DNA from: Bolinopsis microptera
Lineage: Eukaryota; Ctenophora; Tentaculata; Lobata; Bolinopsidae
Length of the DNA: 64,000 nucleotides
Direction: 5' to 3'
Assembly (NCBI RefSeq): GCF_026151205.1
Contig: NC_087073.1
Coordinates: 21,657,270-21,721,269, forward strand
This document shows positions 50,090 through 61,105 of this stretch, one piece after another. Made by a program: the position numbers and the translations under genes. The stretch's first letter is position 1, and the number at the start of each line of letters is the position of its first letter. The notes under the pieces are model-generated. The model searched no databases, was not told the DNA's origin, and saw nothing but the letters and a program-made list of their open reading frames with translations.

Positions 50090-51600
50090 GACTTTTGTTT
50101 ACTTTTGTTAATAATCGGACCAACCTTTCTTTCTCGAAACATGTATCCTATTGTATTTCATTATAGTATTAAGATGTGAAGATATACTAGATATTACAAC
50201 GAAATAGAGGTATACCAAATTGGCCCTTGATATGAACTATAACCGTGTTGATGGTTTTAAATTTTATATGTTGTAAGCACTTTAGTTTGTGAAGCGTTTA
50301 CTCCTCCCCCTCAGCAAGACAGCTAGATTATAGATTAATGATAATAATTGTCAAATGTCTTTATATATTATATAACAGTTATAAATGTTCAATAGTTGTA
50401 GAGCGACTTCAAGAGTAGTGGTCCACAGGGGTCCGAAAAAGCCGTACAGGCACTTGGGTCCTTATCCTTGTCACTAATCTCAATTGGATTCGGTTTACAC
50501 AAAGCATGAACATTTAGACGTACACATTGACACGATATTTATTAGAAAGCAAAAAGTATAAAATAATACGTGCGTGCGCGGCTTGAGCCGCGCCGCATAA
50601 GAACGGATGCGTGCAGGGGCTGGAGTACGCTTTATGTAAATTAATGAAATGTTGCATTGTAAATATTTAGAATTGACGATATATTTTGATCTAAAAGTAA
50701 ATTTTACAAAGCTGGCTTTGGATTTAGGTAAGATTATAATTTATTTAAAAAAAAAACCACGGATAATTTTAAATGTATTTCTATTTGTCGTATAATCATA
50801 AACAATTTAATCATGTTTTTAAGAATGCGCGGCTTTGGCGGCCAGTTATTGACTTATACATTAAATTGAATTTTAAATAGAAATGTGAATATATTAAAAT
50901 TTAAAACTTTCAAAACGGAGGCTTATAAATATTATTATATTATGATTGTAAAATAAAGGATAAAATTTTAAATTTGTTTCACTAAAAAAATTAGTTTCAC
51001 TTAAAAAGAAAATCTTGCTTAATGGCTGTCAAGTCTTATACTAAAATAAATGGGGAGTCCCTCATAGGACGACCAGTGCTAGACACTGTTTACTACTGAC
51101 TAGATGGAAACCTACTTTACTCTTTGGATTGGTAGAACCTGTCTGGTTACATGAACATTGGAGCTAGTTTTATATTAACTCATGTATGATATTATTGTCG
51201 ACTTAGACTGCTTGGATGTATCACATCTCAACCATTGTTGGGTGTGTTACTTTGTTTTGGGCTTAACTTTTAAGCTTTATTGATTTTATCTATAAAATTG
51301 CATCTCCATTGATATTTATGTAACTCGAAAAACTTTTTCTACCAAAAACGTTCACGATCGGGAATAGTCTTTAAATTACTTTGGGGAATATTTTGACCTG
51401 ATATAACGACGTCGTCGTAATGACACAAGTGACTGATCAACCACCTTAGTTGATAGTGTTTTTAAAAATAAAGTATTTATATTTTTAACTTGGGGTGTAA
51501 ATATTTCAAGGGTTTTTATTTTTTAAATTTCAGATCTTTCATACTATTTGTTACTAAAATGCTCATTGTAGCCTATAATATTTAGATTTTCATCAATACT
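50090..51600. other. AT-rich region; nothing recognised
   Basis: No usable open frame, repeat array or RNA gene is seen. It includes an A-run (50748-50757) and several TATTTAAA-like stretches. Confidence 0.5.
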
Positions 51601-51603
51601 ACC

Positions 51604-52040
51604 ATTCTGAAACCATGAATACCTCTCGAAAAAGACGACCTGCTGCCATACAGCAGCAGCAGGTTGGAAAATTTGAATTCAACTACTTTAGCTGAAAGAA
51701 AAATCCGTGGGGATCTTATGGAAACCTTCAAAATAGTCAGTGGCTTACTAGAATACTTTAAAAAGGACTGTATTAAAAAAGGAATTTACTGTGATTATCA
51801 TCACTGGCAAGTGTCTGATGAGGTGATAAGTAGAATTGAAGGAGATAACTATTTAGAGAATAAAAGTAGACACAATAATTATTTGTGGTTTCATCCCTAT
51901 GTGGCAAAGAATAATACAAATTGTATTTTACTAATATTAACCTGAACTAGGTCGTTTGGGTATAATTTAAATAATTAAAATATTTTTATGAATATTTGTG
52001 ATGATCTTATGTATCATTATGTTTTGATTTATTTTAATTT
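51604..52040 (+). mobile_element. LINE 3'-end fragment with internal deletion
   Basis: The frame at 51664-51945 contains LNSTTLAERKIRGDLMETFK, then jumps (deletion) to WQVSDEVISRIEGDNYLENK. The same segments occur in the same order, with more between them, in the copy at 54327-54900. After the stop both continue with GATGAT and TTTTGATTT text, a shared 3' tail. This is the C-terminal end of a non-LTR (CR1/Jockey-like) reverse transcriptase. Confidence 0.75.
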
Positions 52041-52137
52041 AATACCCTCAAGTATATTGCACAAAACAACTATAACAAATTCCAGCTAAAGTCCGCCCAT
52101 TCAAAAGCATCAAATATATGTTGCTGGGGCGAAAGTG

Positions 52138-52568
52138 GGCGCCACCCCCTATTCTTTGAAGCCTGCAAACTTGCAACAGATGACTATTATAGTCGCCTTG
52201 AAAGCACCGAAAACATATTACTTTCTGCAGCATTTCACGATCAGATTATGCTGGGTCTTCCTTGGTACACGGCAGCTAGCTCACCATTCTTTGCGGGTAT
52301 CCAGAAGATCATGGATAAAAACAGTGGTGAAACCTATCGTTTCTGTAACAACTTCGATGATTCTCCTGAACACCAGCTTCTGCTATGTCTAGAAGTCCAA
52401 GATACCAGTCATCTTCAACTTAAACAAGAACTAAATGGAACTGAACCATATTCCTATCTAGAAACGCCCTTGTCTCAGTGTCAACTTGCAGACTGCAGAG
52501 TGTCTCGGGTTTACTGCAGACTTTACAATATCCTTAAACAGCTTTGTTCCAAAGTTTCAGGTTGCTGA
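52138..52568 (+). mobile_element. LINE-type ORF fragment with RFC...H...C cysteine-histidine motif
   Basis: An open stretch encodes HPLFFEACKLATDDYYSRLE and later TYRFCNNFDDSPEHQLLLC, a C-x(2)-C-like/C-x(9)-H-x(4)-C pattern commonly seen near the end of non-LTR retrotransposon reverse transcriptases (CRFC...ETPEHLLFEC type). It has no start or upstream RT domains. On the opposite strand at 52608-52690 a short RT motif A-like piece (NKTAFDTTWNNLIYQL) ends at a stop. Confidence 0.55.
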
Positions 52569-52699
52569 GCGTTGATGCAGTGTCACGAATAGCATTGACA
52601 TGAAACTTTAATAGTTCTGGAGTTGATAAATCAAGTTATTCCATGTGGTGTCAAACGCCGTCTTATTTTCCCATGTGAGAAAGAGGTTTTGCCACTGTT

Positions 52700-52960
52700 C
52701 ACCCAAAAGTGAACAAATGAGTGTCCTTATCAAAGTAGTCCAGTCATTTATGAACATTTTTGGTTTGGTACCTGCAAATTTCCAAAAACTCACCAAATTT
52801 TGCACAGACCTTCCCAAAGGTATGAATAAACGACTTCCGGGTGAAGACATTTTTTTACCGTGGGCAAACACGCCCATATTTACCCAATGACGCAACTTAC
52901 CCTTTGCTTCTGAAGGTCGTAATGACAGATACTTAGGAAGCCTAGTGTCTAGTTAATTAC
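52700..52960 (-). repeat. Second copy of the 18.6-19.4 kb dispersed repeat
   Basis: It is an inverted match to the BTB intron: GACCTTCCCAAAGGTATGAA and GCCCATATTTACCCAATGAC are the complements of text at 19325-19360 and 19090-19120. No intact frame. Confidence 0.75.
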
Positions 52961-54320
52961 TCATATCTCTTTTACAGACTTTTTTACAAGGACATTGACA
53001 GATGATACTCACATTAGGCATTCATTATTGCATCTAAATTATTTCACTTGCATTAGGTTTAGAAATTTATTCTCTGGTTAACAGATTTCAAATGTTTAAT
53101 TAATTTGTAGTATGACAGTAAGGTATATAAGAAGTTATTTAATTTTGCTTGGGCTATTATATTGACTATTGAGGTTTAATGATGATATGGAATTTGAATT
53201 CTATATAAATTTACACTATGTGGTTGGGGCATTTTGCATAGTAAATATGGTTACTACTATATATCATATTATTTGATTGGTATTCGATTTCTGATTATTT
53301 CTCTAGGAATATGATTATTATATCTCAATTTGGCTTTAGGTAGGGTGCCCCGCTAAAAGAACTGGATTCTTCCAGGAAGCATCCCGTGCACAGACCTTGG
53401 TCTACATATATATTAAATTATTAACCATTCATTCTGTATGTGCACAAAAATTTATTTCAATCAAGTCTGGCATTAAGATGGGCTTAATCTCCTTATATAG
53501 GAGTTATAGATCAACATATGGCCTAAAAGCTTTACTTTTCAAGAAAGGAGGGTCATTTTTGGTCAATTTTCAGTGTTTTTATGATATAATAGAAACTGAT
53601 TATATCTATATTACATTTTAAATTTGACAAAATCTCCTCGGATACGGATAATATATACCAAAAAGTGAGGAAAAATTGGCGATAGAATAATGGTGTGATT
53701 TCATCAAAGGTTAACTGCAAGAAATTGCACGTGCGTGAGCAATCACTGGTTGGCAATGCGTACTGCCATGCTTTGATGCTTTATGACACATCATGACTAG
53801 CTCACGTTTACACTCACGGTTATTACTATTCGTAACTTTGGTTGTGATTGATATTTTTTGATGCGGTAAAAAGTATTGTTTAGGGATCAATCCAAATACT
53901 TGCAACGTTGTCAAATAAAATATATATACTTTTTAAAGTACGGAAGCGGCAGAGCTAGATGATGAAGAGAAATTAAAACATAGCTGGGTTTTCAAATTTC
54001 CTCGAACAAAGCTTTTGACTAGCGGGGGGGGGGGGGGGGGGGGCAAAAGTCAGTACCCATTGCATACGTTGGGTCTTATACCACTGTTTCATATTTGTGG
54101 TCTAAGCTCTTATCAAATATATGATTAAATGAATGTAAAATAAAGCTTATTGTTTCATTGAAAACCCATTGTTTCATTGAGTTTAAAATTTTTGAAAACC
54201 TGGGTGCACCACAACAGCAACTATAAATTTGCGGGGTTTTGGAAGGAAATGTCAGGCTAGGTTGGATACTTTCAGGCAAGAATTTTTAAATTTAATTTGA
54301 GAATGAAGTATAAAGAAATT
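52961..54320. other. AT-rich region; nothing recognised
   Basis: No supported gene. It contains one G-run of about 22 bases at 54024-54045. Confidence 0.5.
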
Positions 54321-54326
54321 TTTAAT

Positions 54327-55025
54327 TAGCATCTTGGAGCTGGAGAGCGTCCAGAGGCGGTTTACCCGTCTGATTGACGAGGTGGGTACTCTTCCATACA
54401 GTTGTCGACTGGAAATCCTCAATTTAACAACGCTGGCAGAGCGGCGAATACGTGGGGACCTCATTGAATCTTTTAAAATGATAAGTGGTTTGGCCAATTA
54501 CGGAGCTGGTTTGTTCAGTATGAGCAGATCTGGTCTTAATGTGGTATCAAACAGTAGATGCAGTATAAGTAGCAGTAAAATGAAGAAAGTCCACAGTTTT
54601 TTTCTTCCGGAGAGGGTGAGACCATATTGGAACAAACTCCCCTCGGATGTCAAGAATTGTGGGACTGTGTTAAGTTTTAAAGTAAGATTAGAGGCTTTCA
54701 AAAAAGAGACTATTTTAAACGGCCACGGATCTGTAAATGATAGTCATTTTTGGTATGTTTCGGACGAAGTATTAGGAAAGATCGAGGGATTAAATTATGC
54801 TACTAATAAAGAGAAGCACAATGAATATCTTGTGTGTAATCCTCATGTTGCTAAAAACCGCTTTATCAACTTATATAGTAGTGGAAAGTATGTAAATTAG
54901 ATTCATTTTAACTTGGTTGTTTAGGCCAATAGATTCAAGATAATTTTTAAACTTTAGTAGATATATTTTTGATGATGTGTGATGATGTTTGTGTCATTAT
55001 ATTTTGATTTGATTTTGATTTGATT
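54327..55025 (+). mobile_element. 5'-truncated CR1/Jockey-like LINE, C-terminus of reverse transcriptase
   Basis: The frame to 54900 encodes LELESVQRRFTRLIDEVG, LNLTTLAERRIRGDLIESFK and FFLPERVRPYWNKLPSDVKN, then LSFKVRLEAFKKE. These are the typical post-thumb C-terminal segments of non-LTR retrotransposons (VQRRATKL...RRLRGDLIE...FF..RVV..WN.LP...NSFK..L). The tail after the stop includes GATGATGTGTGATGATG and a TTGATT-rich end. Catalytic RT motifs are absent, so it cannot move by itself. Confidence 0.85.
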
Positions 55026-55667
55026 TAATGTATAGTTTAAGATATGTATTATAGCTTATTATAACCATTGATACAAAGGCCATAATCTTTCGCCAGCTCT
55101 CCAATATCCACCTTGAAGCTGCATTTTATATCCTTGAACTACACAATATTATAAACTAAAGTATGTTTTAGTGTAGACTTTTTGTCACAACAAGACTGCA
55201 AGCTAGAGTGACAACTATAAACAGAACCCCTAATGTCTGCTCACAATTTTTTTCTAGTCCTAATATGAGCCTTGTCTCTAAAAACCTAACTGAACTTTAA
55301 CTAGTGTTTCGGTGTGTGCAAAAGCTTTCAGGCACGCGCATTCCTTGCCCCGTTAGTTACCTGTCCTTCCAAAACCAAACTAGCAGTCAAGGACAAAAAG
55401 TCATACACCAAATGGGCACTATATTTTATGAATTGCTTTACATCTTTTTATTCTGTAAAATGTGCTAAAATTAAATTTCTTGTTTCATTGAAAAAAAATT
55501 TCTTGTTTCATTGAAGAACTGTCGTTTTTTATTAATTAACAAGTCAAATAATAAATGTTACAATATTTATTTATTTATAACCTACTACCCTTTGCAGCAA
55601 ATGGCTAACAGAGATAAACAGTAGGTGCAATTGTCTCTGTATGTAATCCTGACGGGGCCCTGGCCAG

Positions 55668-58600
55668 ATGGGTAACTGTTGTTCTGATGAAGGCAGAGCG
55701 GCAAGGGAAAGAAATGATCGAATAGACAAAATTCTTACCCGAGATAAAAAGAATGCCCGCCGGGAATTAAAGCTCCTCTTGCTAGGTTTGTCGTCTTCTG
55801 CAGTTAGTATGAACCTGCTACTAAGATATTGCCGACTATATTACCTATTTAAACTGTCCATAAATTAACTTGAAAAACTTTATCGATCACTATTTCGATA
55901 TATTTTCAAGCATAGCCATAAGTTACCTTTCTCAACTTAGTATTCATGTTATTTTCTGGGATGACTAGTTTAAACACTGCTGAGTATAAGTTTTATCTTA
56001 AAAGCGGTGTTGCTAAATTTCAATTTATTATTATTCTTTAAACTCATATAATACTTAAATTTTTCATCTGTGATTGATGGCAAAATGCTAAGAATTTAAT
56101 AGTGGATTCTCCATCACGAAACTGAAAAATAAGTGTGAAATGTAAAACACTTCTTTGCAGGTACCGGTGAGAGTGGTAAGAGTACATTCATCAAACAAAT
56201 GAGAATCATTCATGGTGCCGGTTATACAGATGACGATCGGTTGGCGTTTAGGGTTATGGTCTTTCAAAATATACATAAAGTAATAAGAACTCTGTGCGAA
56301 CAAATGGACAATCTTCAAATTGAGTACGAAGTTGAAATCAATGCTGTAAGTGTGAAATTAGCTTGTTTTGACTCTAATTTCAAAAATTAGAATTTAAGTA
56401 AAGTTTCAAGTTAAGTTTAAGTTGGCTTTTGATATTTAAACTACAGAGGAAACTACTAAGGAAGAGTAGGAGCTCATCGCACCAATTTGTATGATGTGTT
56501 AATTTTAAAGAAAAAATTAATTTCTAATAAAAGAGAAAATTAATTTCTAATAAAGTTTTAAAGTTGACTGATTTTGACAATCTGGTTTACATGGCCCATA
56601 ACAGAGTAGTATGGATTGATTGATTGACTACTCGGCCACTTGATGTATTTCACGTGTTTGCTGCATTTAGTTTTATAATAATAAACTACATGATGTCAAA
56701 AAAACGACTTAGGATTTCTTAAAGAGCTTATTATATATGGACCTGCTGCGGAGCACATTTCGTCGTTTAAACTTACATTTGTAGAGCTGTGTTACGAAGC
56801 CCCCCCCCCCCCCGGCCCCCTCCTGTTACTTGGGAATATTATAATTATTTAGTTATCAGTATATTCAGGGCCTGGCCAGTAAATGTTTTTATTATTCATT
56901 TAAATTATTTTGAATATTCGTAATCTTTCGCTCTAATGAGTGGGTCGATCATATATTTTGATGATAGTTGGTGACGAGTGAGAGTCTCCACTCAGTGTTT
57001 CAAAACAAATAAGTTGTCGACGTTTCGGCAACATGCCTTTGTCATAGACAGGACGTTACAATACTTTACATAGCTGCAATTTACAATGTTAAAATAATCT
57101 ATTAATAGCATGAAATATAACAAAAATGTTAATAAAGCTATAAAGAAGTTTGTACGTTTAACGTACACACTATACATGATATACTAGCTGAATGGGTAGT
57201 GACCCTGTGTGGTTGCTACTTGCTATGGTGACACTGTGTGGTTGCTATGGTGACAGTGTGGTTGCTATGCTTATGGTGACACTGTGTGGTTGCTATGGTG
57301 ACACTGTGTGGTTGCTATGGTGACACTGTGTGGTTGCTACGGTGACACTGTGTGGTTTCTATGGTGACACTGTGTGGTTGCTATGGTGACACTGTGTGGT
57401 TGCTATGGTGATACTGCACTGTGTGTTTAGAGCACGTAGAGACACTTTCATCTGACAGGAAGACAAAACGAAGTCCAGTTGGAGACTAAGAGCTACTTTT
57501 GCTGCAAAAAAGCTGAGATACTCGACAGCTGAGAAAGAAGCTAAGAGCTGCAGTCCACTCGACAGCTAAAAAGATGCTAAGATAGTGGAACCCCAAAGGA
57601 ACCTAGTTATCACGTGAACAATAAGATAGTGAAACCCCCAAGGAACCTAGTTATCACGTGAACAATAAGATAGTGGAACCCCAAGGAACCTAGTTATCAC
57701 GTGAACAATAAAATAGTGGAACCCCCAAGGAACCTAGTTATCACGTGAACAATAAGATAGTGGAACCCCCAAGGAACCTAGTTATCACGTGAACAATAAG
57801 ATAGTGGAACCCCCAAGGAACCTAGTTATCACGTGAACAATAAGATAGTGGAACCCCCAAGGAACCTAGTTATCACGTGAACAATAAGATAGTGGACCCC
57901 CAAGGAACCTAGTTATCACGTTAACAATAAGATAGTGGAACCCCCAAGGAACCTAGTTATCACGTGAACAATAAGATAGTGAAACCCCCAAGGAACCTAG
58001 TTATCACGTGAACAATAAGATAGTGGGACCCCCAAGGAACCTAGTTATCACGTGAACAATAAGATAGTGAAACCCCCAAGGAACCTAGTTATCACGTGAG
58101 CAATAAGATAGTGGAACCCCCAAGGAACCTAGTTATCACGTGAACAATAAGATAGTGGAACCCCCAAGGAACATAGTTATCACGTGAACAATAAGATAGT
58201 GGAACCCCCAAGGAACCTAGTTATCACGTGAACAATAAGATAGTGGAACCCCCAAGGAACCTAGTTATCACGTGAACAATAAGATAGTGGAACCCCCAAG
58301 GAACCTAGTTATCACGTTAACAATAAGATAGTGGAACCCCCAAGGAACCTAGTTATCACGTGAACAATAAGATAGTGAAACCCCCAAGGAACCTAGTTAT
58401 CACGTGAACGATAAGATAGTGAAACCCCCAAGGAACCTAGTTATCACGTGAACGATAAGATAGTGAAACCCCCAAGGAACCTAGTTATCACGTGAACAAT
58501 AAGATAGTGGAACCACCAAAGAAACCTAGTTATCACGTGAACAATAAGATAGTGGAACCCCCAAGGAACCTAGTTATCACGTTAACAATAAGATATTGGA

Positions 58601-61090
58601 ACCCCCAAGGAACATAGTTACACGTGAACAATAAGATAGTGAAACCCCCAAGGAACCTAGTTATCACGTGAACAATAAGATAGTGGAACCCCCAAGGAAC
58701 CTAGTTATCACGTGAACAATAAGATAGTGGAACCCCCAAGGAACCTAGTTATCACGTGAACAATAAGATAGTGGAAACCAAAGTAACTTTACTTTACGAT
58801 TACTCTGTGAGTATTGCTGAAAGCACAGTGTAAGGCCTACACGGACCGCCTCTAACTAGCCAATCCCTGTTTACATGCCGTGTAGCAGGGGATTAGATAG
58901 AGCTAAACTAGTAAGCGGGGCATAGCCAATACACTGTACTCCCATCATTGAGTATATTACCAACCAAAAGGAAAATTTCCTTGTGTTTGGAATCTACTAA
59001 GACGAAAGTTGTGCAATGTATGTGATATGTTCGTCGACTGAGAAACAATTGTTTAGTCGCTATTTCTGGTAGCTATTTCAGTTAAATTGCCTGCTAATTC
59101 AGAAAATGTTCTGCAAAGTGATGGACAAAATCTTGTAAAATAGATGCAATAATTCAAACAATTGGGTTACATTTTGGCCTTCCGACGTTTTGAGCACGAA
59201 TATTATAGCTTATTAAAGAAATTTTATGCTGCAAATATTTATAAAAATATATCAAAAAGTCGTTCATCAAGGCAATTGTTAATTTATTGAGTATTATTTA
59301 ATATTTGGTACAACTTATGTTTTACTGTAGCCATACATGCTGTTTCGTCTGCAGTAATGTTTGTTTTAAAGTTATTTGTTCGTTTAATTGACGTGCCGTC
59401 TATCTGGTGTCAGAGACACGGAACGCGTATTGGATTACGTCTCGCTAGGACCAAGGACTCCATCTCGTACTGCAGTACGTGCCGTCTGACCCATTCTGTG
59501 CTGTTTCTATATATTAATATATAATATACAATACATTTATATATATGCGCATGCTATAATATAGTATAGTATAGTAAAATAATATGTTTACAGTACTACA
59601 CAACAATGTAGATGTACTGAAAGGGTAGTAAGATTCCTGATCTTTTGGCAGGGCTCCTCATTTAACCCTAATTATATCAAGGTTTTCTGATCATTTGGCT
59701 CAGTCAACCGAGAAACATTCGACACAGATGTGTAGATTGCACAGATCCAAATATCTGGACCTAGACTAGGTGACATTGGGATTCGAACCTTACACCTTCT
59801 GCTCAGAAGGCTGAAGCTCTAACCACTCGGCCTCCTAGCCCCTAGATAATATATGACTACTATTTTACCCATTCTTTACTGGATGACTTTGTTCTAAGTT
59901 GGGTAAATGTTTTCAGGACAGTTATGCTGATTTGATCCTGGACACGGACCCAGAGTGCGTGCATGAATTGCTCCACGACATGGTCGTTGCTATCCAATCA
60001 TTGTGGGGCGACTCCGGGGTTCAACTTTGTTACGACAGGAGGCGGGAATTTCAACTTGCGGATTCCTGTAAATAGTAAGTGAGATTGTTAGAGACGCCAC
60101 CTGACACAAATCAACCAATCAGAGCACAGTATCCACCCCACTTGACACAAACTAACCAATAAGAGCACAGTATTCTATCAACGTGACATTTTTCAGAGCT
60201 GTGTATATTTGTTTTAAATGGAATCGCATTCCAATTCCATTAAATTGACCCAATTGAATTTTCTTTTATTCTGAAACTGGAGTCTATAAAATAGGTCTAA
60301 TATGTATATTACAAAGCTTTTTAACGAGGGGCATTACTTTACCACTTACTTTACCACTTTATTACACTCTACTAGAAAGTCGTGGCAGTGGGCACAGGGA
60401 GGAAGCTAATAGTATTCTCTGATAGCCAGTTTTTATCGCATAAGAAACTGTAAATCACAGCTGAAGATCCAGCCCATTCAAATTTAACTCTCACTGAACA
60501 CTACGTAATAACTACAAAATCGATCATATTGTCCATCCAAAATCTTTGTACGTGCGCAAATTAGAAAGTTGCATAGTAACGCGGGTGGAAACACGAATGC
60601 ATTCGTGTTTCCACCCGCATTACTATGCAACTTTCTAATTTGCACGTGGGTGGACGTTGTACAAAAACTCTCAACTTGACAATAATAAAAGATATTATGA
60701 AACTTCAAACGTGGAGTTATCGCACCCATGACCCACATCCAGAAACATAGCAGATTTATCGCATTTACATTAGTACCGCACTCTTTATACCTGAGCCAAT
60801 TGCTTTTGTGTGACTTTCTCCAAAACTTAGATTTTATTTATTCGTTTATAAATTGTATTGTGTTTAAATGTCTCTGTTATTAACTCTAAATTATGAGTTA
60901 TGTTATTAACTCTAAATTGTAATTACTATATTAATGAATTAACTGATCACACCCATTTCAGTTATTTAGATGATTTAGACAGAATAGAAAATCCAGATTA
61001 TATCCCGACTGAGCAAGATGTTCTACGGGTAAGAGTACCAACCACCGGCATTTCAGAATATCCCTTCGACATGGACAGGGTTATATTTCG
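55668..61090 (+). CDS. GNAQ-like: Heterotrimeric G protein alpha subunit, Gq class (5' part; continues beyond window)
   Basis: G alpha q binds GTP after receptor activation and stimulates phospholipase C-beta at the plasma membrane. Four exons join in phase: 55668-55785, 56161-56345, 59917-60074 and 60962-61090 (196 codons plus two bases). The N-terminus [20 protein letters not shown] is followed by [11 protein letters not shown] and the P-loop [19 protein letters not shown], split by intron 1. The helical domain is the most diverged part, but [20 protein letters not shown] is Gq-like. Exon 4 encodes [20 protein letters not shown], i.e. switch I with its conserved arginine and threonine. Downstream exons (DVGGQ switch II, NKxD, TCAT) lie past the window. 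N-terminal MGNCCS fits a glycine-2 myristoylation signal plus cysteine palmitoylation, unusual for Gq, which is normally only palmitoylated. Introns 2 and 4 carry large minisatellites. Confidence 0.9.
57185..57425. repeat. Minisatellite, 22-base unit, about 10 copies
   Basis: The unit TGGTGACACTGTGTGGTTGC plus TA repeats through the second intron of the G alpha gene, with a few shortened or substituted units (for example GTGACAGTG at 57250). Confidence 0.95.
57570..58775. repeat. Minisatellite, 44-base unit with CACGTG, about 27 copies
   Basis: Each unit contains AATAAGATAGTGGAACCCCC followed by AAGGAACCTAGTTATCACGT and GAAC. The palindrome CACGTG (canonical E-box) is present in nearly every copy; a few units have CACGTT. 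The array sits in the second G alpha intron, directly after the 22-base array. Confidence 0.97.
59650..59842 (-). mobile_element. tRNA-derived SINE-like repeat, second head type
   Basis: The minus strand begins GGGGCTAGGAGGCCGAGTGG near 59842, with a B box GGTTCGAATCCC, a Leu/Ser-like class II layout, and imperfect stems. Downstream it shares GGGTTAAATGAGGAGC and a CTCGGTTGACTGAGCC-like core with the 42490-42737 copy. It lies in intron 2 of the G alpha gene. Confidence 0.7.
60590..60660. repeat. Small inverted repeat in G alpha intron 3
   Basis: GTGCGCAAATTAGAAAGTTG with GGGTGGAAACACGAATGCA (60551-60603) is inverted at 60600-60648 with virtually no spacer. The perfect-paired hairpin could be a MITE. 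Confidence 0.8.
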
Positions 61091-61105
61091 GTAAGTTTGG
61101 AAACA

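Noticed and set aside
59770-59842. Functional class II tRNA gene
   Set aside because: Stems are imperfect and the same non-tRNA tail follows; it is treated as a SINE.
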